Source of the DNA: Quadrisphaera granulorum
Lineage (GTDB): Bacteria; Actinomycetota; Actinomycetes; Actinomycetales; Quadrisphaeraceae
NCBI RefSeq assembly: GCF_003149145.1
Contig: NZ_QGDQ01000005.1
Span: forward strand, 114,111 to 178,110
DNA: 64,000 nt
Reading direction: 5' to 3'
Numbering within the stretch: the first letter of the stretch is position 1; every line of letters starts with the position of its first letter. A program made the translations under genes and the position numbers. Under the pieces are notes generated by a model, which was given only the letters and a program-made list of their open reading frames with translations, searched no databases and was not told where the DNA came from. This document shows, one piece after another, positions 1 to 8,084 of the stretch.

Positions 1-25
1 AAGGGTCGGCGGTAGCGTCGACTGG

Positions 26-385
26 GTGAGCACCGCCCCGTCGATCCCCCCTGCGACCCCCGGCGACGGTGGCCGCCTTCCTATCCGCATGCTGCACGAC
101 CGCGTGCTCGTCGCCCTCGACCGCGAGGCGGGGGAGCGACGCTCCGGCGCGGGCATCGTCATCCCCGCCACCGCCGCAGTCGGCAAGCGCCTGTCCTGGG
201 GTGAGGTGTCAGCGGTCGGGCAGCACGTGCGGCAGGTCCAGCTCGGAGACCGCGTGCTGTTCGACCCGGAAGACCGTGCCGAGGTGGAGCTGTCCGGGCG
301 CGACTACGTGCTGCTGCGCGAGCGCGACCTGCACGCCGTCGCCGCGCCGCGTGTCGAGTCGGGTTCCACCGGGCTGTACCTCTGA
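26..385 (+). CDS. GroES-like co-chaperonin (Cpn10 family)
   Basis: A 119-residue protein that matches the Cpn10 fold. It opens with the typical 'LHDRVLVALD' strand after a short Pro-rich N-terminus. A mobile-loop region 'SGAGIVIP' follows, then the 'GDRVLF' turn near the C-terminus. GroES caps GroEL and encloses folding substrates. This copy is divergent and has no groEL beside it, so it is probably an accessory paralogue rather than the housekeeping GroES. The start is a GTG. It ends 14 bp before the P450 gene, so the two are probably co-transcribed. A dedicated role with the P450 is possible but not shown. Confidence 0.8.
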   Translation: MSTAPSIPPATPGDGGRLPIRMLHDRVLVALDREAGERRSGAGIVIPATAAVGKRLSWGEVSAVGQHVRQVQLGDRVLFDPEDRAEVELSGRDYVLLRERDLHAVAAPRVESGSTGLYL

Positions 386-399
386 GACGGAGCACTCCC

Positions 400-1854
400 G
401 TGCCTCCGCCGGTGCCGCCGGACCTGCCGAAGGATGAGGCGCAGCAGGCGCGCACCCCGCGTCCCAATGCGCGCTACACCGTGCTGGACGCCCCCGGGCC
501 GCTCCCGCGCGACATGCTGCGCGACCTGCTGGCCATCCGCCGCGACCCCCTGGAGTACCTGCGGAGCGCGGCGGGGCGCTGGGGCGACCACATCGCCTTT
601 CCCCTGCCGCGCAGCCCGGTGCTCTTCGTCAACACGGTGGCCGGAGCGCGGCGCGTGCTCGTGGAGAACGCCGGCGCCTGGTCCAAGCGCACCGTCCAGT
701 ACGGCGCGCTCTCGCTGGTGACCGGCAGCGGTCTGCTCACCAGCGACGGGAGCGCCTGGCGCGAGGCACGGCGCGTGGCGCAGCCGGCGTTCCACCGCTC
801 CGGGCTCGTCGCCGTCGCCGAGCAGTCCGTCGCGGCGGCCGAGCGCCTGCGCGCCCGCTGGGACGCCACGGCGAGTGAAGGCGTCGTCGATGTCGACGCC
901 GCCGCGCTCCAGGCCACCCTCGAGGTCGTCGGACGCACGCTGTTCGGCGGTGACGTCACCGCCGAGAGTGCCGGCGACGGCGAACGCGTGGTCGCGGCGG
1001 TGCTGGAGGCGCTGGGCGTGGTGATCTCCCGCGCCCGCACCCCCGTGCCGGGGTGGCTCCCCACGCCGTCGCGCGCGCGGCTGCGCCGGGCGAACCGCGT
1101 CATGGACGAGGTGGTCGAGCGTGTGGTCGCGCGTCGGCGGGCCAGTGATGAGCTCGGCGACGACCTGCTCGGGCTGCTCCTCGCCGCCGTCGACGAAGGG
1201 CGTCTGCCCCCGGAGGCCGTCCGCGGTGAGCTCGTGACGATGGTCATCGCCGGTCACGAGACCGTCGCGTCGTGCCTGACCTGGACGCTGCACCTGCTGG
1301 CCGAGCACCCGGAGGCGCAGCGGCGGCTGCACGCCGAGCTCGACGCCGTCCTGGAAACCCATGAGGACGACGACGGCGCCCTGCGGGCACCCTCGTGGGA
1401 AGACCTGCGCGCCCTCACGTGGACGCGGGCGGTGGTCGATGAGTCGTTGCGGCTGTACCCGCCGGCGTGGGTGGTGACCCGGAGAGCGGACGCCGACGAC
1501 GTCGTCGACGGTGTCGTGGTGCCCGCGGGCACCCTGGTCATCGTCAGCCCGTGGCTGTTGCAGCGCCGCGCCGACGCCCATCCTGACCCGGAGACGTTCG
1601 ACCCGGCGCGCTTCACCGGGGAGGGCCCCGCGGTGCCCCGGGGGGCGTACCTGCCGTTCGGTGCCGGGGCCCGGCTGTGCATCGGACGCGACTTCGCCCT
1701 CACCGAAGCGGTGCTCGTGCTCGCGGCGCTCCTGCGCGACCGGGAGGTCCGCCCCGCACCTGGCCCCGCCCCGGTGGTCGAGGCGCTCGTGACGCTCCGC
1801 CCTCGGCACGGGTTGCCGCTGCGGCTGGTCCCTCGCTCCCCGACGGAGCGATGA
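400..1854 (+). CDS. Cytochrome P450
   Basis: A 484-residue soluble heme monooxygenase without an N-terminal membrane anchor, as is usual for bacterial P450s. Landmarks are the I-helix 'AGHETVAS' near residue 283 (oxygen activation), the ExxR motif in 'ESLRLYPP' near residue 348, and the heme-binding loop 'FGAGARLCIG' with the cysteine ligand near residue 427. All key residues are intact. The start is a GTG with a GGAG about 7 bp upstream. No ferredoxin or ferredoxin reductase lies nearby, so redox partners must come from elsewhere. The 'HETxAS' I-helix and 'LYPPAW' stretch resemble the CYP102/CYP4-like branch found in many actinomycetes. The substrate cannot be deduced. Confidence 0.93.
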   Translation: MPPPVPPDLPKDEAQQARTPRPNARYTVLDAPGPLPRDMLRDLLAIRRDPLEYLRSAAGRWGDHIAFPLPRSPVLFVNTVAGARRVLVENAGAWSKRTVQYGALSLVTGSGLLTSDGSAWREARRVAQPAFHRSGLVAVAEQSVAAAERLRARWDATASEGVVDVDAAALQATLEVVGRTLFGGDVTAESAGDGERVVAAVLEALGVVISRARTPVPGWLPTPSRARLRRANRVMDEVVERVVARRRASDELGDDLLGLLLAAVDEGRLPPEAVRGELVTMVIAGHETVASCLTWTLHLLAEHPEAQRRLHAELDAVLETHEDDDGALRAPSWEDLRALTWTRAVVDESLRLYPPAWVVTRRADADDVVDGVVVPAGTLVIVSPWLLQRRADAHPDPETFDPARFTGEGPAVPRGAYLPFGAGARLCIGRDFALTEAVLVLAALLRDREVRPAPGPAPVVEALVTLRPRHGLPLRLVPRSPTER

Positions 1855-2017
1855 CGGCGGCGCGACGTCGTCTTGACGCTGACCCGAGGCGAGCCGTACG
1901 GGGGAGCAGCCACACGAACGGACGTCTAGGCCACCGCCGTGCTCAACTCTTTCTGCGCTGGCGCCGATGTCTCCGTGCGGCCTCAGAGCGCGGGGCTGCC
2001 ACGAGTCCGGGGGACCC

Positions 2018-4399
2018 ATGTCGCGACGCGCGCTGAAGCTCAGTCCGCCTCCGGTGGCGCCGCGCCGTTCGGTGGTCGCCGTGGGGGTCGTTGCGCTCGT
2101 CGTCGTCCTCATCGGTGACCTGATCGGCCACCTGCCGGCATCTCGGTCCGCGCCCTCCGGCGTCGGCGGCACCACGGATCTTGCGGTGACGGTGTCGGGA
2201 CTCGCCGCGCTGTGGCTTGTGGGGACCGCCGCCGTGCTCGACCGAGCACGCCGGGTGGCGTCCGACCGGCGTCTGTGGCGCGCGGTGGCACTGCTCGTGG
2301 GCACCCTCGGTGCCGCCCTGACCGCGCAGCCCCTCCTGGCGCGAGCCCTGGTCGACCACCCGCCGACTGCGCTGCCGTGGGTACCGGCTGCGGTGGCCGT
2401 GCTCGTCTGCTTCCTGCCGGTGTACGGCGCCTTCGTGCGGTGGAACCTCACCCGCACCCACTCCGCCGACCCCGACGACCGCCTGAACGCCGTCAGCGCC
2501 GTCCTCACCGGCCAGGCCTTGTTCGGCGTGCTCGCGGAACTGCTGGGCGGGCCGCTCACGCGGCTCCCGTGGTGGCAGTCGCAGCTGCTCCTGGCGGCCA
2601 CCGCCGCCGCGATCGTGCTGGGTGGGACGGTGCTGTCGACGGCGATGCTCGCGCGCGGCGGGCGCGACCGCAGCACCTGGCTGGTCACCGCCTCCGGGTT
2701 CCCTGCGCTCCTGGGGCTCCTCGGCCTGGTGGTGGCGCCGAGCGGCACGTCCTACCCGGGCACCCTCGCGGCGCTGGCCGCGGCGCTGCTCCTGCTCGTC
2801 GTGGCGAGTGTGCAGCGCGCGGCGCTCGCCGTGCCGCAGGTGGTGCAGGGCGCCCCGGCCACGTGGGGGGCCTACGGCGTGGTGGTGCTCGCGGTGGTGG
2901 TGATGGCCGTCGCGGGGCTCCTGCACACGGGCGCAGACGCCAGCGCCCCGCTGGAGTGGGCGGTGGTGACGGCGGGGCTCGGCGCCGCCGGCGCGGCCAC
3001 GCGGCTGCTGTTCAACCTCGGGGAGCTCGACCAGCTCGCCGACACCCACCGCCAGGCACGCACCGACGAGCTGACCGGACTGGCCAACCGCCGCGGTCTG
3101 CTCGGGCACGCTGACGCGGTGCTCGAGCGGGGCACGCCCTTCGTGCTGGCGTTGGTCGACCTGGACCGGTTCAAGGAGGTCAACGACGGGCTCGGCCACG
3201 CCGCCGGGGATGCGCTGCTCATCGCGGCCGCCGCGCGCCTGCGCGAGGCAGCCGGACGAGGCGCGGAGGTCGGAAGGCTGGGCGGCGACGAGTTCGCCCT
3301 GCTGCTGCCGCTGTCGAACCTCGCGTCGTCGTCCCTCACCCCTGAGGAGGCGGCTGCGGAGGGAGCCCGGGCGTGGGGCGAGCGCATCGTGACGTCGCTG
3401 CTGCCCGCTTACCACGTCGGCCAGGCCGTCGTGCACGTCGGCGGGAGCACGGGCCTCGCCGTGCACACGGGAGCCGTGCCGTTCGGTGCCGACATCGCGC
3501 AGGTGCGCTCGGAGGTCCTGCGGCGCGCCGACGCCGCGATGTACTCCGCCAAGCGTGCCGGCGGTGGGTGGGCCATCTACGACGCCGAGGTCCACGGCGA
3601 CGGCGAGCACGCCCTGCGCACCGCGGAAGACCTGCGGCGGGCGATCTCGCAGGGTGAGCTCGTACTGCACTACCAGCCGCAGATCACCGTGGCCGACGGG
3701 GAGCTGGCCGGTGTCGAGGCGCTGGTGCGCTGGCAGCACCCCGGGCTGGGCTTGCTGCTGCCCGGGCGATTCCTGCCGGTGGCCGAAGACCACGGGCTCA
3801 TCGGTCAGGTGACGTGGACGGTGCTGCAGGGCGCCGTCCGGCAGTCCGCCGAGTGGCGCCGGGCCGGTCTGGACCTGCGGGTCTCCGTCAACGTCTCCGC
3901 CACCGACCTGCTCGACCCCGACCTGCCGCGAGCGCTGGGCGCCCTCCTGTTGCAGCACCGGGTGCCTCCGGCCCGTCTGGTGCTCGAGGTGACCGAGACG
4001 ACCCTCGTGCGCGACCAGGACCGCGCCTCCCAGGTGCTCGCGGAGCTGGCCGACCTCGGGGTGGCCACGAGCATCGACGACTTCGGCACCGGCTGGTCCT
4101 CGCTGGCGCAGCTGCACCGGATGCGGTTCAGCGAGCTGAAGCTCGACAGGTCCTTCACCCGCGACCTGCTCACCCACGAGCGGGCCGCCGCCATCACCGC
4201 GAGCACCGTCGATCTCGCCCACGCCCTCGGGCTGCGGGTGGTCGCCGAGGGCGTCGAGGATGCCGAGACGCTCGCGCGGCTTGCCAGCCTGGGATGCGAC
4301 GAGAGCCAGGGCTACTGGCACGCCGTGCCGATGCCGGCCGATGCGCTGGTCGAGTGGGCGGCCCACCACCGCGAGGAGGCACTGCCGCGGGGCTGGTAG
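2018..4399 (+). CDS. Membrane-anchored GGDEF-EAL c-di-GMP signalling protein
   Basis: About 793 residues with three parts. An N-terminal block of roughly eight to ten hydrophobic helices (residues 15-330) is followed by a GGDEF diguanylate cyclase domain with intact 'GGDEF' near residue 422. A C-terminal EAL phosphodiesterase domain carries 'VEALVRW' near residue 566, 'DDFGTGWSSL', 'KLDRSF' and 'VAEGVED'. Both catalytic signatures look intact, so it could make or degrade c-di-GMP, with the membrane part probably sensing. ATG 2018 is chosen because 'GGGGA' lies just upstream. An in-frame start 51 bp earlier is possible but has no clear ribosome-binding site. It is followed directly by tRNA-Lys. 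Confidence 0.92.
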   Translation: MSRRALKLSPPPVAPRRSVVAVGVVALVVVLIGDLIGHLPASRSAPSGVGGTTDLAVTVSGLAALWLVGTAAVLDRARRVASDRRLWRAVALLVGTLGAALTAQPLLARALVDHPPTALPWVPAAVAVLVCFLPVYGAFVRWNLTRTHSADPDDRLNAVSAVLTGQALFGVLAELLGGPLTRLPWWQSQLLLAATAAAIVLGGTVLSTAMLARGGRDRSTWLVTASGFPALLGLLGLVVAPSGTSYPGTLAALAAALLLLVVASVQRAALAVPQVVQGAPATWGAYGVVVLAVVVMAVAGLLHTGADASAPLEWAVVTAGLGAAGAATRLLFNLGELDQLADTHRQARTDELTGLANRRGLLGHADAVLERGTPFVLALVDLDRFKEVNDGLGHAAGDALLIAAAARLREAAGRGAEVGRLGGDEFALLLPLSNLASSSLTPEEAAAEGARAWGERIVTSLLPAYHVGQAVVHVGGSTGLAVHTGAVPFGADIAQVRSEVLRRADAAMYSAKRAGGGWAIYDAEVHGDGEHALRTAEDLRRAISQGELVLHYQPQITVADGELAGVEALVRWQHPGLGLLLPGRFLPVAEDHGLIGQVTWTVLQGAVRQSAEWRRAGLDLRVSVNVSATDLLDPDLPRALGALLLQHRVPPARLVLEVTETTLVRDQDRASQVLAELADLGVATSIDDFGTGWSSLAQLHRMRFSELKLDRSFTRDLLTHERAAAITASTVDLAHALGLRVVAEGVEDAETLARLASLGCDESQGYWHAVPMPADALVEWAAHHREEALPRGW

Positions 4400-4415
4400 T
4401 GTTTACACCGCACTC

Positions 4416-4488
4416 GCGCTTCTAGCTCAATTGGCAGAGCAGCGGACTCTTAATCCGCGGGTTCTGGGTTCAAGTCCCAGGGGGCGCA
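4416..4488 (+). tRNA. tRNA-Lys (anticodon CUU)
   Basis: The cloverleaf can be drawn by hand. The 7-bp acceptor stem pairs 4416-4422 with 4481-4487 and includes two G-U pairs. The D-arm is GCTC/GAGC, and the anticodon stem is GCGGA/TCCGC around the loop CTCTTAA (anticodon CTT). The T-arm is CTGGG/CCCAG around TTCAAGT, and the discriminator base is A. The 3' CCA is not fully encoded and would have to be added afterwards. It lies 16 bp after the GGDEF-EAL gene and just before a strong terminator. Confidence 0.96.
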
Positions 4489-4492
4489 CCGC

Positions 4493-4539
4493 ACGACGAA
4501 GGACCCATCCCTCTCTAGGGGTGGGTCCTTCGTCGTTTC
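4493..4539. terminator. Rho-independent terminator after tRNA-Lys
   Basis: Arms of about 19 nt (4493-4511 and 4518-4536) pair almost perfectly around a short loop and are followed by TTT. The hairpin lies between the tRNA and the convergent esterase gene that ends at 4573, so it probably serves both directions. Confidence 0.85.
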
Positions 4540-4572
4540 TGCTGTTCCGGTGTTCTGGCGAGCCCGGAAAGC

Positions 4573-5655
4573 TCATCCCAGTGCCTCCCGCAGGAAGGTG
4601 AGCACGGCGTCGTACGTCGGGTCGGGGTCGCTGCTCGTCGTCGTGGTGCCCCCGCGGGTGGTGCTCACCTGGCGCTGTGCAGCCCCCTGCGCGAGGTAGG
4701 AGTCGTCGTGGCTGACGCCGTCCACCAGCGTCAGCGTGGCGGTGGCCCCGGCACGTTCGCATGCCGCGAAGAGCAGCTGCGACTGGCCCGGTGGCACGGT
4801 GGTGTCGGCGGTGCCGTGGGCGATCCACAGCGGCGGGCTGCCCGCCGTCACGTACCGGCTCGGGTCGGCCCGCTGCGTGGCCACGGGGTCGGACTGGATC
4901 GGGAACCCCATGAGTGCGGACTCGGGGGAGTCTGGGGCGTCGTGGCTCGCGCTCCCGGGCAGGTTCTGGGAGTCCATCGCGGTGAAGTCCGTGGGGCCGT
5001 ACAGGTCGACCACGGCCTGCACCGCACTGCTCTGGTCGGCATAGCCCAGCTCGGCACCCTCCAGCTCGGGCACCCCGGTGACCACGCCGGTCATGGAGGC
5101 GCACCACCCGCCGCTGCTCGTGCCCATCGTGGCGACGCGCCCCGCGTCGAGGCCCAGCTCGGCGGCGCGCGAGCGCAGGTAGCGCACCGCGGTCTTCGCG
5201 TCGTGCACCTGGGCGGGGAAGACGGCCTGGGCGCTGCTGCGCACGTTCACACCCGCGACCGCGACGCCGAGCGGCCCCCACCGCTGCGCCAGCAGCGCCG
5301 CCGTCGTGCCACCGCTGAGCTCGGTGGGCCCGCCCTTGGCGTCACCGCTGCGCCAGGCCGACCCGGGGAAGAACAGCACCACGGGCCACGGGCCGGGCGC
5401 GGCGGCGGGGTCCGGCAGGTACAGGTCGAGCAGGTGGGCACGCTCGACGGCCTCGGCGTACGCCTGGTCGATGAGGACCTGCGGCCCGGACGTCGGTGGC
5501 GCGGTGGGTGGGGCGCTGCTCGTGGGCGGCTGCTGCGGGGGCGTCGTCGTCGCCGTCGGGGAGGGCGAGGGGCCGGAGCCGCTCGAGCCGCAGGCCGCCA
5601 GGGCGGCAGACCCGGCGGCCGCGGCCGCGGCGAGCAGACGGCGCCGGGTCACCAC
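4573..5655 (-). CDS. Secreted alpha/beta hydrolase (esterase), Tat lipoprotein
   Basis: 360 residues. The N-terminus has a twin-arginine-like 'TRRRLL' followed by a hydrophobic stretch and the lipobox 'LAAC' (Cys22), then a Ser/Thr/Pro-rich linker. It is therefore probably exported folded and anchored to the outer membrane face. The catalytic part has the nucleophile elbow 'GTSSGG', the oxyanion-side 'FFPGSAW', an Asp in 'HGTADTTVPP' and a His in 'GVSHDDS'. This layout fits the BD-FAE/carboxylesterase-like group of alpha/beta hydrolases. The natural ester is unknown. It is convergent with the tRNA unit. Confidence 0.82.
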   Translation of the reverse strand: MVTRRRLLAAAAAAGSAALAACGSSGSGPSPSPTATTTPPQQPPTSSAPPTAPPTSGPQVLIDQAYAEAVERAHLLDLYLPDPAAAPGPWPVVLFFPGSAWRSGDAKGGPTELSGGTTAALLAQRWGPLGVAVAGVNVRSSAQAVFPAQVHDAKTAVRYLRSRAAELGLDAGRVATMGTSSGGWCASMTGVVTGVPELEGAELGYADQSSAVQAVVDLYGPTDFTAMDSQNLPGSASHDAPDSPESALMGFPIQSDPVATQRADPSRYVTAGSPPLWIAHGTADTTVPPGQSQLLFAACERAGATATLTLVDGVSHDDSYLAQGAAQRQVSTTRGGTTTTSSDPDPTYDAVLTFLREALG

Positions 5656-5739
5656 GCGCTCGCCGTTCGGCCTGCACGGGTGCCCGGGACGCTGCGGGAG
5701 GTGTCGGTGTCCGCCACGACGTCGACGCTAACCCCCGCT

Positions 5740-5819
5740 CTCCTTCCCGCACTTTCCTCGGCAAGTGCGGGAAGGAGGAGCCCCTTGCCGCACTTGCCGA
5801 GGAAAGTGCGGCAAAGGGG
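5740..5819. repeat. Double palindrome, CGCACTT family (two inverted copies)
   Basis: Two hairpins lie head to head. The first has 15-bp arms at 5740-5754 and 5763-5777 with an 8-nt loop. The second has arms at 5781-5795 and 5804-5819 with loop GCCGAGGA and one bulged A. The loop of the first is the reverse complement of the loop of the second, so the two units are inverted copies of one element. The same family recurs at 63502-63572. The position, just behind the DUF305 gene, suits a terminator, but there is no T-tract. Confidence 0.88.
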
Positions 5820-5848
5820 GCGGGGGCGCGGGCTATCAGGTGGGGCTG

Positions 5849-6550
5849 TCAGGCGGGGAGCTGCGCCAGGAGGGCGGCCATCTCCGCGATCTCGGCGGTC
5901 TGGTCGGCCTCGATGCGCTGTGCCAGGGCCTTCGCCTCCGCGTCGGTGCCCTCGGCCAGTTCCTGGCGCGCCATCGTCACCGCGCCCTCGTGGTGCACGG
6001 TCATCTGCTGCAGGAACAGCCTGTCGAAGGCGGTGCCCGTCGCCGCCTGGAGGGCGGCGGTGTCATCGGCGGACATGCCCATGGAGTCCATGTCCATGCC
6101 GCTGTGGCCACTGTGCTGGCTGGAGGGGTCTGCCCCCCACGCGGTCAGCCAACCCTGCATGAGGTCGATCTCCGGCTGCTGCGCGGCCATGATCCGCTCC
6201 GCCAGCGCCTTCACCTCGGGTGTCGAGGCGCGCTGCGTGGCCAACTCCGCCATGGTGAGCGCGCCCTCGTGGTGGACCACCATGTCGCGCGCGAAGCTGA
6301 CGTCGGCGTCGCTGTGCGCCGAGGCGCCCGCTGAGATCGAGGACGACGACGGCGACGCCGCGCTGGCCGCGGGGGAGCTGCCGTGCTGCATGTCGTCGGC
6401 GTCGTGGTGGGCGCCGGACGACGAGGCGCCGCATCCGGCGAGGAGCAGGGCGGTGGCTGCCGAAGCGAGGAGCAGCGCTGCCGAGCGGGCTGTCGTGCGG
6501 CGGGTCGAGCGGTCCGTGCGGTTCGTGGCGGGGCGGGTGGAGCTGGGCAT
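5849..6550 (-). CDS. DUF305 lipoprotein (copper/metal-linked)
   Basis: 233 residues with a signal peptide and lipobox 'LLAGC', then a His/Met-rich linker. Two DUF305 half-repeats follow, each with a 'VHHEGA' motif ('MVVHHEGALTMAEL' and 'MTVHHEGAVTMARQ'). DUF305 proteins fold as ferritin-like four-helix bundles and often sit with copper genes. A His/Met-rich segment ('HSGHSGMDMDSMGM') separates the repeats and could bind metal. ATG 6550 is chosen because GGAGG lies 5-9 bp upstream. It is the third gene of a csoR-DUF6153-DUF305 run on the minus strand, which supports a role in metal stress. Confidence 0.85.
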   Translation of the reverse strand: MPSSTRPATNRTDRSTRRTTARSAALLLASAATALLLAGCGASSSGAHHDADDMQHGSSPAASAASPSSSSISAGASAHSDADVSFARDMVVHHEGALTMAELATQRASTPEVKALAERIMAAQQPEIDLMQGWLTAWGADPSSQHSGHSGMDMDSMGMSADDTAALQAATGTAFDRLFLQQMTVHHEGAVTMARQELAEGTDAEAKALAQRIEADQTAEIAEMAALLAQLPA

Positions 6551-6642
6551 GGGTCCTCCAGGTGTGGCACGTGCTGCGGATGGTGCGAGGGCGCGCGTCA
6601 GCACCGGCCGGCGCCAGATGGCGCAGCCGGTGCTGGGCGCTC

Positions 6643-7092
6643 CTACGTCCGCAGGACGCAGGAGGAGGCGTGTCCCGGAGGGCCGGTGGTGGGCGGCAAG
6701 CCCCAGGTGGCCAGCAGTGGGGGAGTGGTCTCCAGCGCGGGCAGGGCAACGACGCCGGCGAGGGCGGTGACCAGCGGAGCGATGCTGCCGGCGGCGCCGC
6801 CGGGCATGAGGTCGCAGGTGGTGGCGCCGCCGTGGTGCGAAGGGCCGTCTGGTGAAGGGCCGTCAGGGCTGGGCGGCGCGTGGTGACGCTCAGTGGCTTG
6901 ATCGTGGGCGGTGTGGGCGGTGTGGGCGGTGTGGGCGGTGTGGGCGGTGTGGGCGCTGTGGTGCCGGGTACTGGCGTTGGCGGTGGGCGCGGCTGCCACC
7001 ACGTGCATCGCCAGGACGCCCGCGACCACGGCGAGCAGGAGCAGACGGCGCAGCAGCTGCTGGCCGGTGGCGCTCGCCGTCGTCGTCGTCAT
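6643..7092 (-). CDS. DUF6153-type His-rich membrane protein
   Basis: 149 residues. An N-terminal hydrophobic segment ('LLLLAVVAGVLAMHVVAAA') is followed by a His-rich region containing a perfect run of 'HTA' tripeptides. A 'HHGGATTCDLMPGG' stretch with one Cys and a second hydrophobic stretch come next. This is the layout of the actinobacterial DUF6153 family, whose function is unknown. Lying 23 bp downstream of csoR on the same strand, it is probably under CsoR control and may bind copper through its histidines. The HTA run is encoded by a 9-bp tandem repeat. Confidence 0.7.
   Translation of the reverse strand: MTTTTASATGQQLLRRLLLLAVVAGVLAMHVVAAAPTANASTRHHSAHTAHTAHTAHTAHTAHDQATERHHAPPSPDGPSPDGPSHHGGATTCDLMPGGAAGSIAPLVTALAGVVALPALETTPPLLATWGLPPTTGPPGHASSCVLRT
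6904..6957. repeat. 9-bp tandem repeat (six units) coding HTA runs
   Basis: Six consecutive copies of GTGGGCGGT on the plus strand, the last with one change. Read on the minus strand within the DUF6153 gene they encode 'HTA' repeats. Unit length is a multiple of three, so gain or loss of units would keep the frame and only change the number of histidines. Confidence 0.93.
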
Positions 7093-7115
7093 CCCAGCCC
7101 CCGAGTGATGTCCGG

Positions 7116-7439
7116 TCAGGACTTCACGAGGCGGGCGATGGCGGCCGAGGCCTCGCGGACCTTCTCGTCAGCGTCGGGGCCGCCGCGGCGGGCGGCATCG
7201 ACCACGCAGTGCGAGAGGTGCTCTTCCAGCAGACCGAGCGCCACCTGCTGCAGCGCCTTGGTGGCCGCCGAGACCTGGGTGAGGATGTCGATGCAGTACT
7301 GGTCTTCGTCGACCATGCGCTGCAGGCCGCGGACCTGGCCCTCGATGCGGCGCAGGCGCTTGAGGTGGGCCTCCTTGGCGTGCGAGTACCCGTGGTGGGG
7401 TGCCTCGGCGCCTGCGGCGGCGTCCTCGGGGTGGTCCAC
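7116..7439 (-). CDS. csoR: CsoR-family metal-sensing repressor
   Basis: About 107 residues, all helical, with the family hallmark 'HLKRLRRIEGQVRGLQRMV'. The Cu(I)-binding C-H-C triad appears as Cys in 'DQYCIDIL' and His and Cys in 'LSHCVV'. CsoR proteins are copper-responsive (sometimes formaldehyde- or sulfide-responsive) repressors; the C-H-C set favours copper. The GTG start at 7439 fits the family length. A longer frame reading upstream to 7916 is only a shadow. A GC palindrome of CsoR-operator type lies about 10 bp upstream, suggesting autoregulation of this gene and the two downstream ones. Confidence 0.88.
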   Translation of the reverse strand: MDHPEDAAAGAEAPHHGYSHAKEAHLKRLRRIEGQVRGLQRMVDEDQYCIDILTQVSAATKALQQVALGLLEEHLSHCVVDAARRGGPDADEKVREASAAIARLVKS

Positions 7440-7448
7440 TCCCGCAGG

Positions 7449-7465
7449 ATACCCCCCGGGGGTGT
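7449..7465. promoter_or_regulatory. Probable CsoR operator
   Basis: ATACCCCCCGGGGGTGT, a G/C-tract palindrome of the type bound by CsoR repressors. It lies just upstream of the csoR start, between csoR and the DUF3237 gene. Confidence 0.7.
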
Positions 7466-7468
7466 CTC

Positions 7469-7903
7469 TCAGCCCTGCACCACGAGTTCCGCCACCTCGA
7501 TGACCACCCGGTCTCCCTCCACGTGCGCCTCCCCGACGAAGACCGCGGCCGTGAGCCAGTGCAGCGCCGGGTCGACGGTGCGGAACCGCGGCGTGGTGAG
7601 GAAGTACGGCGCCGCGCCGTCGTCGCCGACGTCGGAGGGGCGCAGCACGCCGGTGTTGTGGACGTCGACGAGGGCACCCGACGCGGTCCGCACGAGGTAG
7701 CGCGCCTCGACGGCCACCACGCCGTCGCTGCGGGTGCAGCACCAGTCGCCGCCTCCCGGGACCACCTCGCCGGTGAGGTCGCCGCTGACGGTGCCTCCGG
7801 TGATGGGGATGAAGTCGAGCCGGTCGCCGCGGTCGACGAGCGGCTCGGGCGCTGCGATGAGAGCGGTGATGGTGAACCGGTGGCTCAGGGCGATGTCGTG
7901 CAC
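7469..7903 (-). CDS. DUF3237 domain protein
   Basis: 144 residues resembling DUF3237 beta-barrel proteins. Features are 'PITGGTVSGDLTGEVVPGGGDW' in the first half, 'EARYLVRTASGALVDVHNTGVLR' in the middle, and the closing 'PRFRTVDPALHWLTAAVFVGEA'. Family members are small cytosolic proteins of unknown function, some suggested to be hydrolase-like. The start is a GTG. It is transcribed toward csoR, but the CsoR operator between them suggests csoR has its own promoter. Confidence 0.75.
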   Translation of the reverse strand: MHDIALSHRFTITALIAAPEPLVDRGDRLDFIPITGGTVSGDLTGEVVPGGGDWCCTRSDGVVAVEARYLVRTASGALVDVHNTGVLRPSDVGDDGAAPYFLTTPRFRTVDPALHWLTAAVFVGEAHVEGDRVVIEVAELVVQG

Positions 7904-8084
7904 GGGTGCTCCTCACGCCGCTCCGACGGTGGAGCGGGACTCAGATCCCACCCGACGGGCGTCTGTCTGCGACAGGTCGAGACGGACACGATGGCCGCCT
8001 AGGCACAGATGGTGACCGCTGTGGTCAAGTCGGCCGCATCGCGGCAGGTCATCTTCTGAGCCTCGTCGACGAAGGAGTCGTGTG

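Noticed and set aside
304..2748. Very long open frame on the minus strand opposite the P450 and GGDEF-EAL genes
   Set aside because: It is a GC-rich shadow frame. It has no recognisable motif, is rich in Arg, Pro and Gln, and lies opposite two clear genes.
1943..4369. 808-codon open frame opposite the GGDEF-EAL gene
   Set aside because: Same shadow effect. The plus-strand product has intact catalytic motifs over its full length, while the minus product has none.
7440..7916. Extension of csoR upstream to 7916
   Set aside because: The extra residues are an Arg-rich shadow of the DUF3237 gene and would place the operator inside the coding region.
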